A DNA stretch of 64,000 nucleotides. It comes from DASPKX01 sp035627835. GTDB taxonomy: Bacteria > Verrucomicrobiota > Verrucomicrobiia > Limisphaerales > SXQI01. The DNA is taken from contig DASPKX010000003.1 of assembly GCA_035627835.1 (NCBI GenBank), positions 1 to 64,000 on the forward strand. The letters are read 5' to 3'. The position numbers and the translations under genes were made by a program. Below, one piece after another: positions 16,225 to 25,695 of this stretch. The notes beneath the pieces are model-generated. The model was not told the origin of the DNA. It was given only the letters and a program-made list of their open reading frames with translations, and did not search any database. How positions within the stretch are numbered: the first letter of the stretch is position 1; each line of letters begins with the position of its first letter.

Positions 16225-17211
16225 ATGAAACGTCTTAACGCCTGCATGCTTTTGAGTTTTGGAGCCGTGTTCGCTACCCTCCTGGGTGGGGTCTCCACGC
16301 TGGGCGCTGAGAACAAGCAGAACGTGGTGATCAGCACGAACGGGGCAGCTTTGGAGGTTACCGTGAGTGGCCGGAAGTCCTTTACTTACCACGCGGCCGA
16401 AAGCGAGTTGCCTCGGGTGGATATTAAGCCGGCATTCAAACGCGGAGGCTACATTCATCCGCTGCGGACATGGGGCGGAAAAATCCTGACCGACGATTAT
16501 CCCCCGAATCACGTGCATCACCATGGTGTTTGGGGAGCTTGGACGAAAACAGAGTTCGAGGGGCGGGCGCCGGATTTCTGGAACATGGGGGATAGGAAAG
16601 GAACCGTCCTGGCCAAGGGCGTGACCCGGACGTTTGCGGAGAACGGTCAGGCGGGTTTCACCGCAGCGCATGAGCAGGTCGATCTAACCAGTGGTGAACC
16701 AAGAGTGGCCTTGCGGGAAACGTGGACCGTCACCGCTCTTGGGAACGCTTCCGCTGATTTTCCGTTCTTCGCGACAGATTTGGTGATCACGCAGACGTGC
16801 GCGTCCGCTTCTTCGTTAAAACTGCCGAAGTATCACTACGGCGGACTGGGCTTCCGGGGACGTTGGGAATGGAACGGAGCGGCGAACTGGCAGGTTCTGA
16901 CTTCCGAAGGGATCACCAACCGTATCCAAGCGAACGAGAGCCGGGGCCGCTGGTGCGCGCTATATGGGAAAGTGGATGAGGCGCAAGCCGGGGTGGTGAT
17001 TCTCTCACACCCGAGCAATTTCCGTTCACCTCAACCCATGCGAATTCATCCGACTGAACCGTTCTTCTGTTATGCGCCTTCGCAGTTGGGCGATTGGGAG
17101 ATTAAGCCTGGCGAGGCGTACGTGTCGCGCTACCGGCTGGTGACCTTCGATGGTCCACCGGACGCTGCTAAATTCGAGGAGTTTTGGCGTGAATACGCCA
17201 AGACAAACTAA
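16225..17211 (+). CDS. Exported DUF6807 (PmoA-like) protein
   Basis: 328-residue protein with an N-terminal signal peptide (about 1-28). The body has the DUF6807 features: KPAFKRGGYIHPLRTWGGKILTDDYP followed by HVHHHGVWGAW, a histidine-rich site, and YHYGGLGFRGRW. This family is frequent in Verrucomicrobia and Planctomycetes and was once named after a methane-oxygenase gene neighbour; real function is unknown, perhaps carbohydrate related. The ATG at 16225 starts a proper signal peptide, unlike the longer upstream frame. Confidence 0.8.
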   Translation: MKRLNACMLLSFGAVFATLLGGVSTLGAENKQNVVISTNGAALEVTVSGRKSFTYHAAESELPRVDIKPAFKRGGYIHPLRTWGGKILTDDYPPNHVHHHGVWGAWTKTEFEGRAPDFWNMGDRKGTVLAKGVTRTFAENGQAGFTAAHEQVDLTSGEPRVALRETWTVTALGNASADFPFFATDLVITQTCASASSLKLPKYHYGGLGFRGRWEWNGAANWQVLTSEGITNRIQANESRGRWCALYGKVDEAQAGVVILSHPSNFRSPQPMRIHPTEPFFCYAPSQLGDWEIKPGEAYVSRYRLVTFDGPPDAAKFEEFWREYAKTN

Positions 17212-17235
17212 CTTCGCGAGTGCCAGGAGCGCGGC

Positions 17236-17694
17236 TTAAGCCTGATCTTCTGCGTCGGTGTGGCAGAAGAAGTCCATTTGGCGTTGAGACGCAAGGTCGC
17301 GGAGATATCGAACGCCGTTGCCGCCGGAATTGGTAGTTGCCAAGCCGTCCAGCAGAGCGACTAAAGCGCGAGGGTTTTTGTTCTGAGACGCGGGAGTATG
17401 CTCGATTAAGCTGCGAACGCAGGAAGGGATGTCATCATTGTGGGCTGCCAGGATGATCATATCGGCATGATCAGCATCAGAAGCAGCGAGGGCGTCCATG
17501 CCGGGCATGCGCAGGACGTCGAATTTCCACATGGATTTGCTGACATAAACGTCGTTGCCAAGGGTTTTGGCAATGAGATCACACGTCTGCAAAGCACGTT
17601 TGCTGGTGGCCACATCTTCATAAGCCACAACGACATTGAAGCGGGGCTGAGTATCCACAACAACGCTCTGAGTTGGTTTTGCAACGGCTTGCAT
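17236..17694 (-). CDS. Hypothetical protein, 152 residues
   Basis: Not recognised. The alternating strand-helix pattern (FNVVVAYEDVATSKRAL..., ADMIILAAHNDDIPSCVRSLIE, PRALVALLDG) suggests a small Rossmann- or receiver-like alpha/beta fold, but neither the phospho-acceptor Asp set nor a nucleotide loop is evident. It has no signal peptide. It is divergent from the aminotransferase gene across a 143-base spacer. Confidence 0.6.
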   Translation of the reverse strand: MQAVAKPTQSVVVDTQPRFNVVVAYEDVATSKRALQTCDLIAKTLGNDVYVSKSMWKFDVLRMPGMDALAASDADHADMIILAAHNDDIPSCVRSLIEHTPASQNKNPRALVALLDGLATTNSGGNGVRYLRDLASQRQMDFFCHTDAEDQA

Positions 17695-17837
17695 AAGTTT
17701 GAACAGTAAATATTCATTCAGGCCGCACCAATCGGGGTTCCCCCGAAAGGGAGTTCAACCTTTTGCTGTATTCTCCTACGTAGCGGCGACAATTCTCCTT
17801 CAAATTCGCAACGGTTCTGCAAAAGATTCGCGCGCGC

Positions 17838-18947
17838 ATGCACCAGAAATTCAATCCGCCCCCGCGAGTTTTGCTCGGGCCCGGTCCTAGTGATGTTCCC
17901 CCATCAGTGCTGGAAGCCATGTCCCGTCCTCTCCTCGGACACCTTGACCCGGTTTTCGTTCGAATGATGGAGGAGATCAAAGTGATGCTTCGCGAAGTCT
18001 TCCAGACGAAGAATGAAATGACATTTCCGGTGAGCGGCACGGGGAGCGCTGGCATGGAGTTCTGCTTCGTGAACCTGATCGAGCCCGGCGACGAGGTGGT
18101 CGTGGGAGTGAACGGGGTTTTCGGGACGCGGATGGTTGACGTGGCGGAGCGATGTGGTGCGACTGTGATCCGGGTGGACGCTCCCTGGGGGCAGATTGTG
18201 CCGGCCGCGGCCGTTGCGGAAGCGGTGAAAGGGCGGAAGCCGAAGCTCATCGCCGTGGTGCATGCGGAGACTTCCACTGGAGCGCTGACGCCAATAGAGC
18301 CAATCGCCGAAATTGCCCGGAGCAGCGGCGCCTTGTTGCTGATCGACACGGTGACTTCGCTGGGTGGTTGCCCCGTTGAGATTGATGGGTGGGGTGTGGA
18401 TGCGGTTTGCAGCGGAACACAAAAATGTTTGAGCTGCCCGCCAGGGCTCGCACCGGTTTCACTTTCGGCGCGAGCGCTCGAAGTGGCGCGGAATCGCAAG
18501 CGAAAGGTGCAGAGCTGGTATCTGGATGTGAACCTGCTCGCATCGTATTGGGGCCAGGAGCGGGTGTATCATCACACCGCGCCCATCTCGATGAACTACG
18601 CGCTGCATGAGGCATTGCGATTAGTGTTGGAGGAGGGATTGCCAGCGCGATTTGCAAGGCATCAACGGGCGCATGAGCAGTTAGCGAGCGAGATGCATTC
18701 GCTTGGGCTTTCTTTGGCAGCTCAGGAAGGCCACCGGCTTTGGCAGTTGAACACCATCACCGTGCCCGCGGGTGTTGATGAAGCGGCAGTGCGCAAGCAT
18801 TTGCTGGAGAAGCACAGCATGGAGATCGGCGCGGGGCTCGGGCCGCTTAAAGGCAAGATCTGGCGCGTTGGCTTAATGGGGCATAACGCGCGTCCGGAGG
18901 TTGTAACCCATTTCGTGAGCGCCTTTAAGCAAGCGCTAGGTCGCTGA
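17838..18947 (+). CDS. Class V aminotransferase, serine-pyruvate / alanine-glyoxylate type
   Basis: 369-residue PLP enzyme. LLGPGPSDVPPSVLEAMSRPLLGHLDPVF (in part), PVSGTGSAGMEF, IDTVTSLGG and the PLP lysine K196 in SGTQKCLSCPPGLAP match the alanine-glyoxylate/serine-pyruvate aminotransferase group, which moves amino groups between alanine or serine and glyoxylate or pyruvate. Exact substrates are not decidable. It converges on gltX with an 8-base gap. Confidence 0.9.
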   Translation: MHQKFNPPPRVLLGPGPSDVPPSVLEAMSRPLLGHLDPVFVRMMEEIKVMLREVFQTKNEMTFPVSGTGSAGMEFCFVNLIEPGDEVVVGVNGVFGTRMVDVAERCGATVIRVDAPWGQIVPAAAVAEAVKGRKPKLIAVVHAETSTGALTPIEPIAEIARSSGALLLIDTVTSLGGCPVEIDGWGVDAVCSGTQKCLSCPPGLAPVSLSARALEVARNRKRKVQSWYLDVNLLASYWGQERVYHHTAPISMNYALHEALRLVLEEGLPARFARHQRAHEQLASEMHSLGLSLAAQEGHRLWQLNTITVPAGVDEAAVRKHLLEKHSMEIGAGLGPLKGKIWRVGLMGHNARPEVVTHFVSAFKQALGR

Positions 18948-18955
18948 CGCGCGAC

Positions 18956-20302
18956 TTACTGGATGCGCTGCAAGGCGGCGTCTAGCCGCTTGAGAGTTCG
19001 CTCGCGTCCGAGAACTTCCACCAGGTGATACAAACTTGGGCCGATGGTTTTTCCCGTCATCGAAAGGCGCAAAGGATGGATCAGGAGAGCTGGCTTGATG
19101 CCGAGTTCTTTTGCCTTGTCCTTTAAACCTTTCTCCAAGGCGGCGGCTTCAAAGGGTTCTATTGCGGCGTAAAGGTTCCGAAGCTCTGCCAGGGGCTTTT
19201 TCGCTTCAGGTTTAAACAAACTTTCCGCTGCTTCGGGATCGTATTGCAGGTTTTCTGTGAAGTAGAAATCGGCGAACGAGGCCACCTCGTTGAACTGTTT
19301 TGCCTTGCCTTGAACTGTCGCGAGAGCGGCTTTGGTGTATTCGGGGGTGTAGCCAGCCACATCCACCCCGGACTTCTTGAGACCTTCCTTCGCGAGTTCA
19401 ACGAACCTATCCACGGGCATGGAGCGGAGATATTCCCCGTTCATCCAGTGGAGCTTTTGAAAATCAAAGCGCGCGTTGTGGCGGAGGATCTGCGGAAGGT
19501 CGAACATCTGCACGACCTCTTCGCGTGCCAGAATTTCCCGGTTGTCCTTGGGCGACCAACCGAGCAGATAAAGGTAGTTCACCACCGCTTCAGGGGCGAA
19601 ACCTTCGTCAACGTAGCTATGCAGGGAAGCGCCTTTGTCGCGTTTGCCCATCTTAGTGCCGTCGTTGTTCAGGATAAGCGGAATGTGCGCGTACTTAGGA
19701 GCTTCAGCTCCGAATGCCTTGAACAAAGCCAGATGCTTTGCTGTGTTGGCCAAATGATCCTCACCGCGAATGACATGGGTGATGCCCATCTCCAAATCGT
19801 CGATGACGTTCACGAGGTGAAACACCGGTTGCCCATCTGAACGCACAATGACGAAGTCAGGATCGAGGGCTTCACGATCCGTGAGTTCGCGGCGCACATC
19901 GCCGATGATCACATCAGGAATGATGATGGGCTCGCGCGGCATTCGGAATTTAATGGCGCCTTCGCTTCGGTAAGCGAGATCCTTGCTCAGAAGTTCCTCG
20001 ATTCGCTTGAGGTAAATGTCTTTGCGGCGCGATTGAAAGTAAGGGCCATGCGGACCTTTGCTGGGGCCTGATGGGTCGGCGGATAGAGGACCTTCGTCCC
20101 ATTCCAAGCCCAGCCAGCGGAGGCCTTGGAAAATCACCTCCACCGCTTCCTGAGTGTTGCGGGCATCGTCAGTGTCCTCGATTCGCAGAACAAAAACGCC
20201 GCCGGTATGGCGGGCATAAAGCCAATTGAACAAAGCTGTGCGCGCTCCACCAATGTGGAGGTAACCGGTGGGGCTGGGCGCAAACCGAACTCGAACACTC
20301 AT
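18956..20302 (-). CDS. gltX: Glutamyl-tRNA synthetase
   Basis: Class I aminoacyl-tRNA synthetase, 448 residues, charging tRNA-Glu; its product also feeds the HemL route. The HIGH motif is in APSPTGYLHIGGAR near the start, and the KMSKS-type motif is KMGKRDKGAS. ATG 20302 puts RVRFAPSPTG at the correct distance from the N-terminus; the longer frame upstream begins 46 codons earlier in the spacer. It follows the TonB receptor gene by 73 bases on the same strand. Confidence 0.96.
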   Translation of the reverse strand: MSVRVRFAPSPTGYLHIGGARTALFNWLYARHTGGVFVLRIEDTDDARNTQEAVEVIFQGLRWLGLEWDEGPLSADPSGPSKGPHGPYFQSRRKDIYLKRIEELLSKDLAYRSEGAIKFRMPREPIIIPDVIIGDVRRELTDREALDPDFVIVRSDGQPVFHLVNVIDDLEMGITHVIRGEDHLANTAKHLALFKAFGAEAPKYAHIPLILNNDGTKMGKRDKGASLHSYVDEGFAPEAVVNYLYLLGWSPKDNREILAREEVVQMFDLPQILRHNARFDFQKLHWMNGEYLRSMPVDRFVELAKEGLKKSGVDVAGYTPEYTKAALATVQGKAKQFNEVASFADFYFTENLQYDPEAAESLFKPEAKKPLAELRNLYAAIEPFEAAALEKGLKDKAKELGIKPALLIHPLRLSMTGKTIGPSLYHLVEVLGRERTLKRLDAALQRIQ

Positions 20303-20375
20303 TGCGGATGTAAGTAACAGGGGAGGGGGCACACCCGCAAGCGCAGGCGGGAACCCTATTTTCAAAGGGCTGGGG

Positions 20376-22541
20376 TTAGAAACGATATTCGCAGCTGATC
20401 TTGAAGTTGCGGCCCGGCTGATTGTATCCGCTTCCATGAATGCGGTAATCCTCGTTCAGGGCGTTCTCCAATGCCGCAACCAGCTTGAGGCGCCCTCGCC
20501 AATCGTAACCCGCTCGAAAATTCAAGGTGGCGTAAGCAGGCGTGCCGCCCGGAGGGATTCGCTGTGTGTCTCGCGCATCGTCAAAGGAGAGGCGATCCTG
20601 CTCAGCGGCAATGACACCAAAGACTTCCGCGAAGATGGGCGCGCGCGGATTCAGGTAATCCCAGCGGAGTCCAGGAATTGCGGTGAGCGGATGCATGCGG
20701 CTCATGGGCCCGCGAACCGCCGTCGCGGCAGAGGTTGGGAAGCCGTCGGCTTCCCCTTCTTGCCAGGCGATTGACCCGTACAGCGTTAACCCTTCCACAA
20801 TGGAGAATTCCCCTGAGACTTCCACTCCTTGGACGAAGCCCTCGCCCGCGTTGCGTTTGGTAACTTCCGCGAGGCCGCCGATGATGGCGCCGGTTGGGGC
20901 GCGCACGATAAGATCTTCAATGAATGTATGATAGTAGGACGCTTGCGCGCTCCACCGTTTCTTCGCGACGCGTGAGCCTATCTCGAGCGTTAAGAATTTC
21001 TCCGGCTCCAGGTCGAAAACCGCCGTCTCCAACTCACCACTGCGCGCGATATCGAACCGGCTGATGTCGGAGAGATTTGGGGTCCGATAGCCTTGAGCAG
21101 CCCCGGTGAAAACCGCGTATTCTTTGGCTTCGTCTGGGTTCCAGAGGAGGCGGGCGTTGCCCACCACCGTTTGCCAATCCTGCTCATACGAGGCCGGGCC
21201 AGCGGTGATTGGATCCCGCACGCGGCCCGCATCCGCGCGCGCGTAGGAATAGCGACTGCCGAGGATGAGGCTGAACTGTTCGCCGAGGGGAGTGTCGTTT
21301 TGCACGTAAACTCCTGCCAGATCATAAGCGGAATCGTCCGCAACAGGGCCTTGGATGCCAACGGAAGTTAGCGCCCCCGCAGCGTCAAAGTTCCGCTGCG
21401 AAGAATCCACCGCATCACGGTAATACTCCGCGCCGTAGCTCCAAAGGCCAACTGGTGACGGGCTGTCACCACGCAGATGGATGCCCAGCGTTCCCACGTC
21501 CGTTTCGTTCTTCTGCGTCGTGCGGTTCGCGCGCTCAACAAACTGATATTCGTACTGGTCGTGCCAGGACAGGGTTCCCTGGAATTGATCGCCGCGCTCC
21601 GTCTCGGCGCTCAGACGGGCGTAAACTAAATCCCTTTCTTGGTCGAAGGAGTGCTGAAGATCCGTTCCGCGAGTGAGCCCACGCCAGGTTAGACCATAGA
21701 TGGTGCGATGGGTGCGCTCCACTTCATCCTGTTCCGTGTGTTGATACGCCAGCGTCAGCTTGGTTTTGGGTGTGAAAAAGTATTCCGCTTTGCTGTCAAA
21801 ATCCCACTGGTCGAATCCAGTGTGCGGTTGGCGTCCGACCTCTTGACCCCCTTGCACATCGCCAAACGATTTGGCGGAAGCGCCAAGGCTAAAGCCCCAG
21901 TTCTCCGCGTCCGCCCCGGAAAATTCGCCGCGCCCAAGATGGGCGCGCTCAGCGGACCCAAACCGATAATATGTGGAGCCTCCCCAGAGCGGTCCGTCGC
22001 CGAACCCATACCGGGGACCGCGCATGAAGGCGTTTACCGCGCCCCCGATCGCATCCGTGCCGTAGAGGACGGATGAGGGCCCTTTGATAACTTCGAGCCT
22101 CTCGACAGCGAGCACATCAACGGTGCTCCAATACTGATTGGGGCCCTCGCGGAAGGTCGAGTTGTTCAAGCGGATTCCATCGACCAGCATGAGCGTGCGG
22201 AAGCCTGTGAAACCGCGAATGAAGGGCGAGCCTTGGCCATGGGCGGTCTGTTGCACTTGAACCCCCGGAACACGCAGCAATGCTTCTGGCACAGACGCAG
22301 CCATCTCCTCCTGGCGCAACCGTGCATTTGATAATTTATCGACGGTGTACGGGACTTGCGTTGGTGGTTTGGGAATTCCAGTGGCCGTAATGATCACGTC
22401 CCCGAGGGGGTCGTGGAAGTTCGTGGAGGATTGAGAATCGAGCGGGGCGGCGCCAGGCTGCTGAGCCAGCGCGGGACTGATGGCTGCAAGCAAGAGAGAG
22501 GCGCTGGCGCAGGTGGCCCAACGCGGGAGGGGGCTGTTCAT
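20376..22541 (-). CDS. TonB-dependent outer-membrane receptor
   Basis: 721-residue outer-membrane protein with signal peptide (about 1-26). The plug domain runs from about 45 to 170 with PEALLRVPGVQVQQ, FIRGFTGFRTLMLVDGIRLN and VLYGTDAIGGAVNAF; the rest is a 22-strand barrel ending in ...EYRF, the usual terminal aromatic of outer-membrane barrels. The substrate is unknown; no metal or cobalamin riboswitch fits in the 54-base gap to the gene upstream. Confidence 0.92.
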   Translation of the reverse strand: MNSPLPRWATCASASLLLAAISPALAQQPGAAPLDSQSSTNFHDPLGDVIITATGIPKPPTQVPYTVDKLSNARLRQEEMAASVPEALLRVPGVQVQQTAHGQGSPFIRGFTGFRTLMLVDGIRLNNSTFREGPNQYWSTVDVLAVERLEVIKGPSSVLYGTDAIGGAVNAFMRGPRYGFGDGPLWGGSTYYRFGSAERAHLGRGEFSGADAENWGFSLGASAKSFGDVQGGQEVGRQPHTGFDQWDFDSKAEYFFTPKTKLTLAYQHTEQDEVERTHRTIYGLTWRGLTRGTDLQHSFDQERDLVYARLSAETERGDQFQGTLSWHDQYEYQFVERANRTTQKNETDVGTLGIHLRGDSPSPVGLWSYGAEYYRDAVDSSQRNFDAAGALTSVGIQGPVADDSAYDLAGVYVQNDTPLGEQFSLILGSRYSYARADAGRVRDPITAGPASYEQDWQTVVGNARLLWNPDEAKEYAVFTGAAQGYRTPNLSDISRFDIARSGELETAVFDLEPEKFLTLEIGSRVAKKRWSAQASYYHTFIEDLIVRAPTGAIIGGLAEVTKRNAGEGFVQGVEVSGEFSIVEGLTLYGSIAWQEGEADGFPTSAATAVRGPMSRMHPLTAIPGLRWDYLNPRAPIFAEVFGVIAAEQDRLSFDDARDTQRIPPGGTPAYATLNFRAGYDWRGRLKLVAALENALNEDYRIHGSGYNQPGRNFKISCEYRF

Positions 22542-22595
22542 CGCGGGCGATGAAACGCAAAAAGCAGCTCCCCTGCAAATGGAATTCGCCTCCCG

Positions 22596-23222
22596 TTACT
22601 TGGATATCAGCAGCAAGGTGTTATTCGTCACCAAAATGCTCTGGAGGTTTGTGAGGATGGCCGCCACTTCGGGCTTCGTCACCAGGTCTGCGGCGAGGTT
22701 CTGCTTTGTGATCTCAGCAGTGATTTCTGTGGGCGGCTGCTTGCCTCGAATCCTAATGTCGGCGATGCGGAGGGCGAGGCGGCCATTCTCGATTGAAGGC
22801 TTAAGCTGCGCCTGCAGGTTCATGAACCGTCCCTTGAACGGGCCAGGCACTTCATCAAGCGGAATCGCTGCTGAGGTGATCATTTCGTTGGAAACAATGC
22901 TCACGCGGAAGTTGCGCGAGAGCAGGTTGTCCGAAGGCAAATTTGTGAGCAGCACATTGATTTCCGAAGCATTTAAGGCCAGCCGTGCCGGCCCCTGACG
23001 GGTCTGCAGATTTGCCATAAAATTCGCGGCCCGGTTTGTGAGGGAGCTGAAGTCCTGCGGGGAAAGGGTCGGCGCGGGCAGCGCCATAGGAGCGGCGTCC
23101 GTCCAGGCCATGAGCTTGCGGAAGCCCCAACGTGCGCCCAAGCCAAGGGCGATCACCGCGATGATAAAAACCGCCACCACACCAATGCAGCCGAAGAAAC
23201 AACACCCTTTTTTCTGCGCCAT
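22596..23222 (-). CDS. Hypothetical membrane-anchored protein
   Basis: 208 residues starting at ATG 23222. A Cys-rich N-terminal hydrophobic helix (KKGCCFFGCIGVVAVFIIAVIALGL) anchors it; the remainder, probably periplasmic, has strands and an EITAEITKQNLAADL segment but no known motif. It lies 54 bases upstream of the TonB-receptor gene on the same strand, so the two may be co-transcribed. It is divergent from the cupin gene. Confidence 0.65.
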   Translation of the reverse strand: MAQKKGCCFFGCIGVVAVFIIAVIALGLGARWGFRKLMAWTDAAPMALPAPTLSPQDFSSLTNRAANFMANLQTRQGPARLALNASEINVLLTNLPSDNLLSRNFRVSIVSNEMITSAAIPLDEVPGPFKGRFMNLQAQLKPSIENGRLALRIADIRIRGKQPPTEITAEITKQNLAADLVTKPEVAAILTNLQSILVTNNTLLLISK

Positions 23223-23319
23223 GGACGGAGAATTCCATAGCGCCTTCGGCAGTGACAAACCTAAACCGCTCCCCGGCCAAATTGCTTGACGCTCCAAAGC
23301 TAGAGCCAACACTTGGCCC

Positions 23320-23736
23320 ATGCCGACCGGATCGAATGCGGATTGGAGATTTGTTTCGCTGAAGGACGCAGAGGTGGAGGAGCTGCCGGGAAAAACCCAT
23401 TACTGGTACACAAAACCAGGGATGGTCAAAGACACCAATCTCCTCTTTGTGCGCGCGCAGCTACCGCCCGGGGAAGCCCATCGTTTTCATTATCACCCGC
23501 ACATGGAAGAAATCCTGTACATTCTCTCCGGAACAGCGGAACAATGGGTGAAGGAAGAAAAGCGGATTCTGGGGCCGGGAGACTCGATCTACCTCGCGGC
23601 CGGCATCATTCATGGCACCTACAACATTGGGCCGGACACGCTCGATTTTCTCGCGATCCTTTCGCCGGCCAAAACTCCTGCGCCAGGGACAATCGAAGTG
23701 AGCGACCAAGAGCCGTGGAAGTCTTTGCGCCGATGA
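23320..23736 (+). CDS. Single-domain cupin protein
   Basis: 138-residue beta-barrel cupin. Motif 1 is HRFHYHPHMEEILYILSG (His-His-Glu metal ligands) and motif 2 is LGPGDSIYLAAGIIHGTYN (His). Such proteins bind a divalent metal and act as isomerases, dioxygenases or sensors; the substrate is unknown. It is the first gene of a plus-strand run with the LptF/G permease 31 bases downstream. Confidence 0.85.
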   Translation: MPTGSNADWRFVSLKDAEVEELPGKTHYWYTKPGMVKDTNLLFVRAQLPPGEAHRFHYHPHMEEILYILSGTAEQWVKEEKRILGPGDSIYLAAGIIHGTYNIGPDTLDFLAILSPAKTPAPGTIEVSDQEPWKSLRR

Positions 23737-23767
23737 GCTGCAATATTTGGTCTTCAGAAGCAGTTGG

Positions 23768-24886
23768 ATGAAGACCCTTTACAGTTACGTCACGCGTCAG
23801 GTTTTAGGAACGCTGTTTCTGGCGGTGGCCATCTGCACCTTCGTGCTGCTGCTTGGCAACGCGCTCAAAGACATCGTGAGCCTCCTTCTGAGCGGGCAAG
23901 CGAGCCTGCTCCTCGTGGCTAAAGGGTTCGCGTTGCTGATCCCGTATGTCTGCGTATTCGCTTTGCCGGTGGGCCTGCTCGCCGCGACTTTGCTGACCTT
24001 TGGGAGGCTCAGCGCGGATAATGAACTGACCGCCATGAGAGCCAACGGCATCAGCCTGCTTTCGCTGGCCTTGCCTTTGCTCGTGATGAGCCTTGGTTTT
24101 GCCGCCCTTTGCGCGTGGGTGAACCTTGATTGGGCTCCTCGCGCGCGAGTCGCATACAAGACACTGCTCCTGCAGTTCGGCGTGAAGCAGACGCTCGCGT
24201 TTCTGCAGGAGGACCGCTACATCACGGAAATCCCCGGCCTGGTTCTGCATCTTCGAAAGCGGGACGGCAACACCCTCCATGACGTTCGCCTCTACCAGTT
24301 TCAAAACAATGAGATGGTTTTGCGAGCAGCGGCCGAGCGAGGGGAAATCCTGCTGGATCTGACGAATAAAACCCTCTCATTGAGGCTGGATCAGGCGATC
24401 ATCGAACAAAAGGTGCGCGACACTGCCGGAGACCCGGCTGCCCGAGGAATCGATTGGCAGCCGATTAAAGCTGATTTCGAGTCGCCAACGTATGCGTTCG
24501 AGAATTTGGTCGGCTCTGTTCGCGAGCCGAAGCTCAGCGAAATGAGCTTTAGCCAGCTCCGCCGGAAAATTGCGGAACTCGAACAGCAAGGGATCCCAAC
24601 GATGCCCGCGAGAGTGCAGTTGCATCGGCAGCTCTCCTTTTCGTTCGCGAGCTTTGCTTTCACCCTTGTGGGGATACCTCTGGGCATCCGGGCGCATCGG
24701 AGGGAAACCTCAATTGGGATCGGGATAGCCCTGTTGCTGCTCCTGACCTACTACAGCTTCTTCATCCTGGGGGAAGCCCTCCAGTCCAAACCCGAACTTC
24801 AACCACATTTGCTCCTCTGGCTGCCGAACCTGCTTTTCCAGGGCCTGGGCGGGTGGCTCCTTTGGCGCGCCAACAAAGGTGGATGA
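23768..24886 (+). CDS. LptF/LptG-family permease
   Basis: 372-residue inner-membrane protein of the YjgP/YjgQ family, the transmembrane part of the LPS-exporting ABC transporter LptB2FG. Start MKTLYSYVTRQVLGTLFLAVAICTF (ATG 23768) with three N-terminal and three C-terminal membrane helices flanking a periplasmic beta-jellyroll (about 130-270), and the family DNELTAMRANGIS motif. Only one permease is present here; LptF versus LptG cannot be assigned. Confidence 0.9.
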   Translation: MKTLYSYVTRQVLGTLFLAVAICTFVLLLGNALKDIVSLLLSGQASLLLVAKGFALLIPYVCVFALPVGLLAATLLTFGRLSADNELTAMRANGISLLSLALPLLVMSLGFAALCAWVNLDWAPRARVAYKTLLLQFGVKQTLAFLQEDRYITEIPGLVLHLRKRDGNTLHDVRLYQFQNNEMVLRAAAERGEILLDLTNKTLSLRLDQAIIEQKVRDTAGDPAARGIDWQPIKADFESPTYAFENLVGSVREPKLSEMSFSQLRRKIAELEQQGIPTMPARVQLHRQLSFSFASFAFTLVGIPLGIRAHRRETSIGIGIALLLLLTYYSFFILGEALQSKPELQPHLLLWLPNLLFQGLGGWLLWRANKGG

Positions 24887-24978
24887 AGGTCGAAGGGCGC
24901 TGGGACCAATGTTTCGCCCCCAGACTTTACCTTGCTGGGAGCAAGACTTCGATTACGATAACTCAATCATCGGGATTT

Positions 24979-25602
24979 ATGAGCGTTGAATACATGGAGA
25001 GGGTGTATAACACCTATTCCAGGGTTTATGACCTGCTGTTTGGCAAAGTTTTTCAGAGCGGACGCGAATTAGCTCCTGAACTGCTGGAATGCGCCCCCGG
25101 AATGAGCATTCTCGAAGTCGGCGTTGGCACAGGCCTCTCCTTCCAGTACCTCCCCCGCACGATTGACATCACCGCCATCGATCTGTCCCAAAAGATGCTG
25201 GATAAAGCGGAGGAGCGCGCCCGTGAGCTGGGAATGAAACGACTCGCGTTGCAAAAGATGGATGCAACCAGGCTCGAATTCCCGGATAACTCTTTCGATC
25301 GCGTTTTCGCTGCTTACTTTATTTCCACCGTCCCTGAGCCAGTGAAGGTGGTGAATGAAATGCGCCGTGTCTGCAAACCGGGCGGTTACATCGTTTTCTG
25401 CAACCATTGGCAGAGCGAGCACCCCGTTGGCGCAGCCATTGACAAGATCATTTCCCCTCTCTGCTACCGGATTGGCTTCAAGACCGATCTCAATTTGCGC
25501 AAGCTCATGCGAGAAACCGGCCTGGAAATCGAGAGCATTGAGCCGGTGGGCCTGCTCGGACATTGGAAGGCTGTGCGTTGCATCAACGCCAAGCCGGCCT
25601 AA
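24979..25602 (+). CDS. SAM-dependent methyltransferase, PmtA-like
   Basis: 207-residue class I methyltransferase. SAM motif I is SILEVGVGTGLSFQYL; further motifs are AIDLSQKMLDKAEERAREL and FAAYFISTVPEPVKVVNEM. The start YNTYSRVYDLLFG and lack of membrane helices fit bacterial phosphatidylethanolamine N-methyltransferases (PmtA) that make phosphatidylcholine; this specificity is inferred. ATG 24979 is preferred because upstream in-frame codons overlap the permease gene. Confidence 0.8.
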   Translation: MSVEYMERVYNTYSRVYDLLFGKVFQSGRELAPELLECAPGMSILEVGVGTGLSFQYLPRTIDITAIDLSQKMLDKAEERARELGMKRLALQKMDATRLEFPDNSFDRVFAAYFISTVPEPVKVVNEMRRVCKPGGYIVFCNHWQSEHPVGAAIDKIISPLCYRIGFKTDLNLRKLMRETGLEIESIEPVGLLGHWKAVRCINAKPA

Positions 25603-25654
25603 TCTTTTTATTCACAATCCACCTAAACGGGTGAAGAGCAGGAATTTCCAATTC

Positions 25655-25682
25655 TTGCTTGCTGGCTCCTTCCGTTTATACT
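25655..25682 (+). promoter_or_regulatory. Candidate promoter of the response-regulator operon
   Basis: TTGCTT (25655-25660), 16-base spacer, TATACT (25677-25682). The start codon of the response regulator is only 13 bases after the -10 box, so the transcript would have a leader of about 6-8 bases without a Shine-Dalgarno. Confidence 0.45.
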
Positions 25683-25695
25683 GCCCGTCGCACCA

